The position numbers and the translations under genes are program-made. From Candidatus Odinarchaeota archaeon (lineage in GTDB: Archaea > Asgardarchaeota > Baldrarchaeia > Baldrarchaeales > DXJG01): a stretch of DNA of 6,109 nt. This document shows, piece after piece, positions 4,834-6,109 of the stretch. Under the pieces are notes generated by a model, which made no database searches, was not told the origin of the DNA, and worked only from the letters and a program-made list of their open reading frames with translations. The stretch's first letter is position 1, and every line of letters starts with the position of its first letter. The stretch spans positions 1-6,109 of the forward strand of contig JAGGSW010000074.1 in NCBI GenBank assembly GCA_021158895.1, given 5' to 3'.

Positions 4834-6109
4834 TCCTAAACCGCCTAGAAGCTCACAACTTCAGGAAACTAAACATAACATTGGATTTTCCGCAAGGAAT
4901 GCTTATAATAAAGGGGCCAAACGAAGCTGGAAAATCAACAATACTAGAAGCAATACTATACGCCCTATTCGGAAAACTTATGCGAGGAACAAAAGAACTG
5001 GCTATAAACCATCAATCAAACATAGCAAAAATAAAACTAACATTCACAGTGAACGGCCAACAATACCTAGTACAAAGAATACTGAAAAGAACAGAAACAC
5101 ACGCAAAAATATACAAAATAACATCTAACGGGCTAGTTCCACAAGCATTAACAGTACAAGAAACAAACAAATTCATAAAAAACCTGCTTGGAGGCCTGTC
5201 ATTCAACGAGGTCCTAGTAACAAACATAGTAGCACAAAAAGAACTAGACAAACTCCTAGAACTAAAAGGACAAAGCAGAGAAAAAATAATAAACGCTCTC
5301 CTAGGGCTTGAAAGCTACAACAAAGCAATAGAAAAAATAGCAGAGGAGCGGAGAGAAAAAGGCCGTGAACTAGAAGCGAAAAAGGATAAGCTCAGCGAAA
5401 TAGAAAAAAGACTAGAAGCATACAGAAAGGATCTAAAAGAACTGAAAGAGAAACAGCAAAAACTGAAAGACAATGAACAGGAGTTCAACGAGAAAAACAA
5501 AAAGTTAGAAGAAAAACGTCCAATATATCTAAAACTGAGAGAATATAGAGAGGCGTTAAATCAAAAACATCAATTAGAAGCCGAACTAAAGGGAGTAGAA
5601 AACGTAACAAAACAACTGAAACAAAACTTAGAGAATTTAGAAAACCAAATAGGAGAAAAACAAGAAACCCTGAATAAAACAATAGAGGAGGTATTAGAGG
5701 AAAACGATAGGCTTGAAAAATATAAAAACTTAGAAAAAACGAAAGAGTTGTTAAAAGAAGCGGAGAAAAGGTTTAAAGAACTTCAAGAATTAGAAAACAA
5801 TAAGCAAACCTTATTAAATGGATTAAAAAAGCTAAAAGAAGAATTAAAACGGTTAAAAGAAAAACAAGAATCGAAAGAAACGAAGGAAATTCTAAAAAGG
5901 GAGGAAGAACTTCAACAGAAACTCGAGAAAACAAAAATATCACCTATAATGTTTTTCCTACTTCTTTTACCCTCCATCCTAGCTCTAATATCGTTTCCAC
6001 TAATTGTGATAGGCCCCCTAGTTGTTACAGCATATATTTTCTACATTACAAAAATTAGAAGTTCCCTTCAGCAAGAATTAATCAAAATAAAAGACAAGGT
6101 AATAGAATT
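4827..6109 (+). CDS. rad50: Rad50-like SMC/ABC ATPase with a membrane hairpin, cut by the window end
   Basis: This is the N-terminal part (427 codons) of the ATPase partner of Mre11; the C-terminal lobe with signature motif and Walker B lies outside the window. The ATPase lobe is standard: an NFRKLN strand at 11-16, Walker A GPNEAGKST at 30-38 (Lys36), and a Q-loop VAQKELDKLL with Gln137. From about 165 to 370 there is a long K/E/L-rich coiled coil of about 200 residues. Instead of a CxxC zinc hook, residues 373-408 are strongly hydrophobic with no charged residue. Pro381, Pro391 and Pro397 break the segment, so two short membrane helices forming a hairpin are likely. After Lys409 and Arg411 a charged helix resumes (SLQQELIKIKDKV), as expected if the second coil arm returns to the head. 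No cysteine occurs in the visible part. The placement recalls the bacterial YhaN group of SbcC-like ATPases, from memory; yet the operon and the head are those of archaeal Rad50. It overlaps mre11 by 7 nt. Confidence 0.92.
   Translation, partial: MVILNRLEAHNFRKLNITLDFPQGMLIIKGPNEAGKSTILEAILYALFGKLMRGTKELAINHQSNIAKIKLTFTVNGQQYLVQRILKRTETHAKIYKITSNGLVPQALTVQETNKFIKNLLGGLSFNEVLVTNIVAQKELDKLLELKGQSREKIINALLGLESYNKAIEKIAEERREKGRELEAKKDKLSEIEKRLEAYRKDLKELKEKQQKLKDNEQEFNEKNKKLEEKRPIYLKLREYREALNQKHQLEAELKGVENVTKQLKQNLENLENQIGEKQETLNKTIEEVLEENDRLEKYKNLEKTKELLKEAEKRFKELQELENNKQTLLNGLKKLKEELKRLKEKQESKETKEILKREEELQQKLEKTKISPIMFFLLLLPSILALISFPLIVIGPLVVTAYIFYITKIRSSLQQELIKIKDKVIE
5943..6050 (+). other. Predicted transmembrane hairpin at the tip of the Rad50 coiled coil
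   Basis: Residues 373-408 of the Rad50-like protein: a first stretch PIMFFLLLLPSILALISF (373-390) and a second PLIVIGPLVVTAYIFYIT (391-408). There is no Lys, Arg, Asp or Glu in the segment, against a surrounding coil in which these dominate. Lys368 and Lys370 lie just before it and Lys409 and Arg411 just after, as on the cytoplasmic side of a hairpin that enters and leaves the same face. The reading frame is continuous through it, with no stop or shift. A buried hydrophobic dimer contact is the main alternative to membrane insertion. Confidence 0.8.

Noticed and set aside
4811..5128. A 105-codon plus-strand open frame overlapping the start of the rad50-like gene.
   Set aside because: It is rich in Lys, Arg, Asn and Thr, without a fold or motif, and runs over the Walker A region of rad50, which is clearly the true frame.
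5012..5682. Several minus-strand frames giving Ser/Leu/Phe-rich, membrane-like products opposite the rad50 gene.
   Set aside because: They arise from reading the complement of a Lys/Glu-rich coiled coil; the hydrophobicity is an artefact and not a membrane protein.
5937..6060. The hydrophobic stretch in rad50 as a frameshift into a neighbouring membrane-protein gene.
   Set aside because: The frame is continuous without a stop, and a Gln/Glu/Lys-rich helix resumes right after it in the same frame, as expected for an insertion at the coil apex.

Overview
The window is archaeal and carries almost the whole archaeal double-strand-break resection module in one plus-strand cluster: nurA (712-2052), herA (2036-3667), mre11 (3670-4833) and the first 427 codons of a rad50-like gene (4827 to the window end). 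NurA and HerA are essentially archaeal hallmark proteins, and their linkage to mre11-rad50 is typical of thermophilic or thermophile-derived archaea. The AT-rich DNA, with heavy use of ATA and AGA codons and SD-type ribosome sites, fits a member of the TACK/Thermoproteota side (for example a Bathyarchaeia-like lineage) or a deep euryarchaeote. The sequence alone does not settle which.

Layout: positions 1-180 are AT-rich and non-coding as far as I can see, apart from possible tails of an upstream reading frame. A small two-helix membrane protein (69 aa) lies at 181-390 with a TTG start behind a strong SD. A 321-bp AT-rich gap follows (391-711), with no supported gene, a 10-bp perfect palindrome and probable promoter elements at its right end. 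The four repair genes then run without gaps: 17 nt overlap, 2 nt gap, 7 nt overlap. They look like one translationally coupled operon.

How the genes work together: Mre11 (Mn-dependent nuclease) and Rad50 (ABC-type ATPase) process DNA ends. HerA (hexameric translocase) drives NurA (5'-3' nuclease) to resect the 5' strand and leave 3' single strands for the recombinase RadA.

The most unusual point is in the last gene. The Rad50-like protein has a normal N-terminal ATPase lobe (Walker A, Q-loop) and a long K/E-rich coiled coil. At the place where a zinc hook (CxxC) would normally lie, it has a roughly 36-residue, almost uncharged, strongly hydrophobic segment that reads as a membrane hairpin, and there is no cysteine anywhere in the visible 427 residues. 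This suggests a membrane-anchored Mre11-Rad50 complex, similar in plan to bacterial YhaN-type SbcC relatives. The adjacent Mre11 also departs from the family: its phosphoesterase motif III reads GHHD in place of GNHD.
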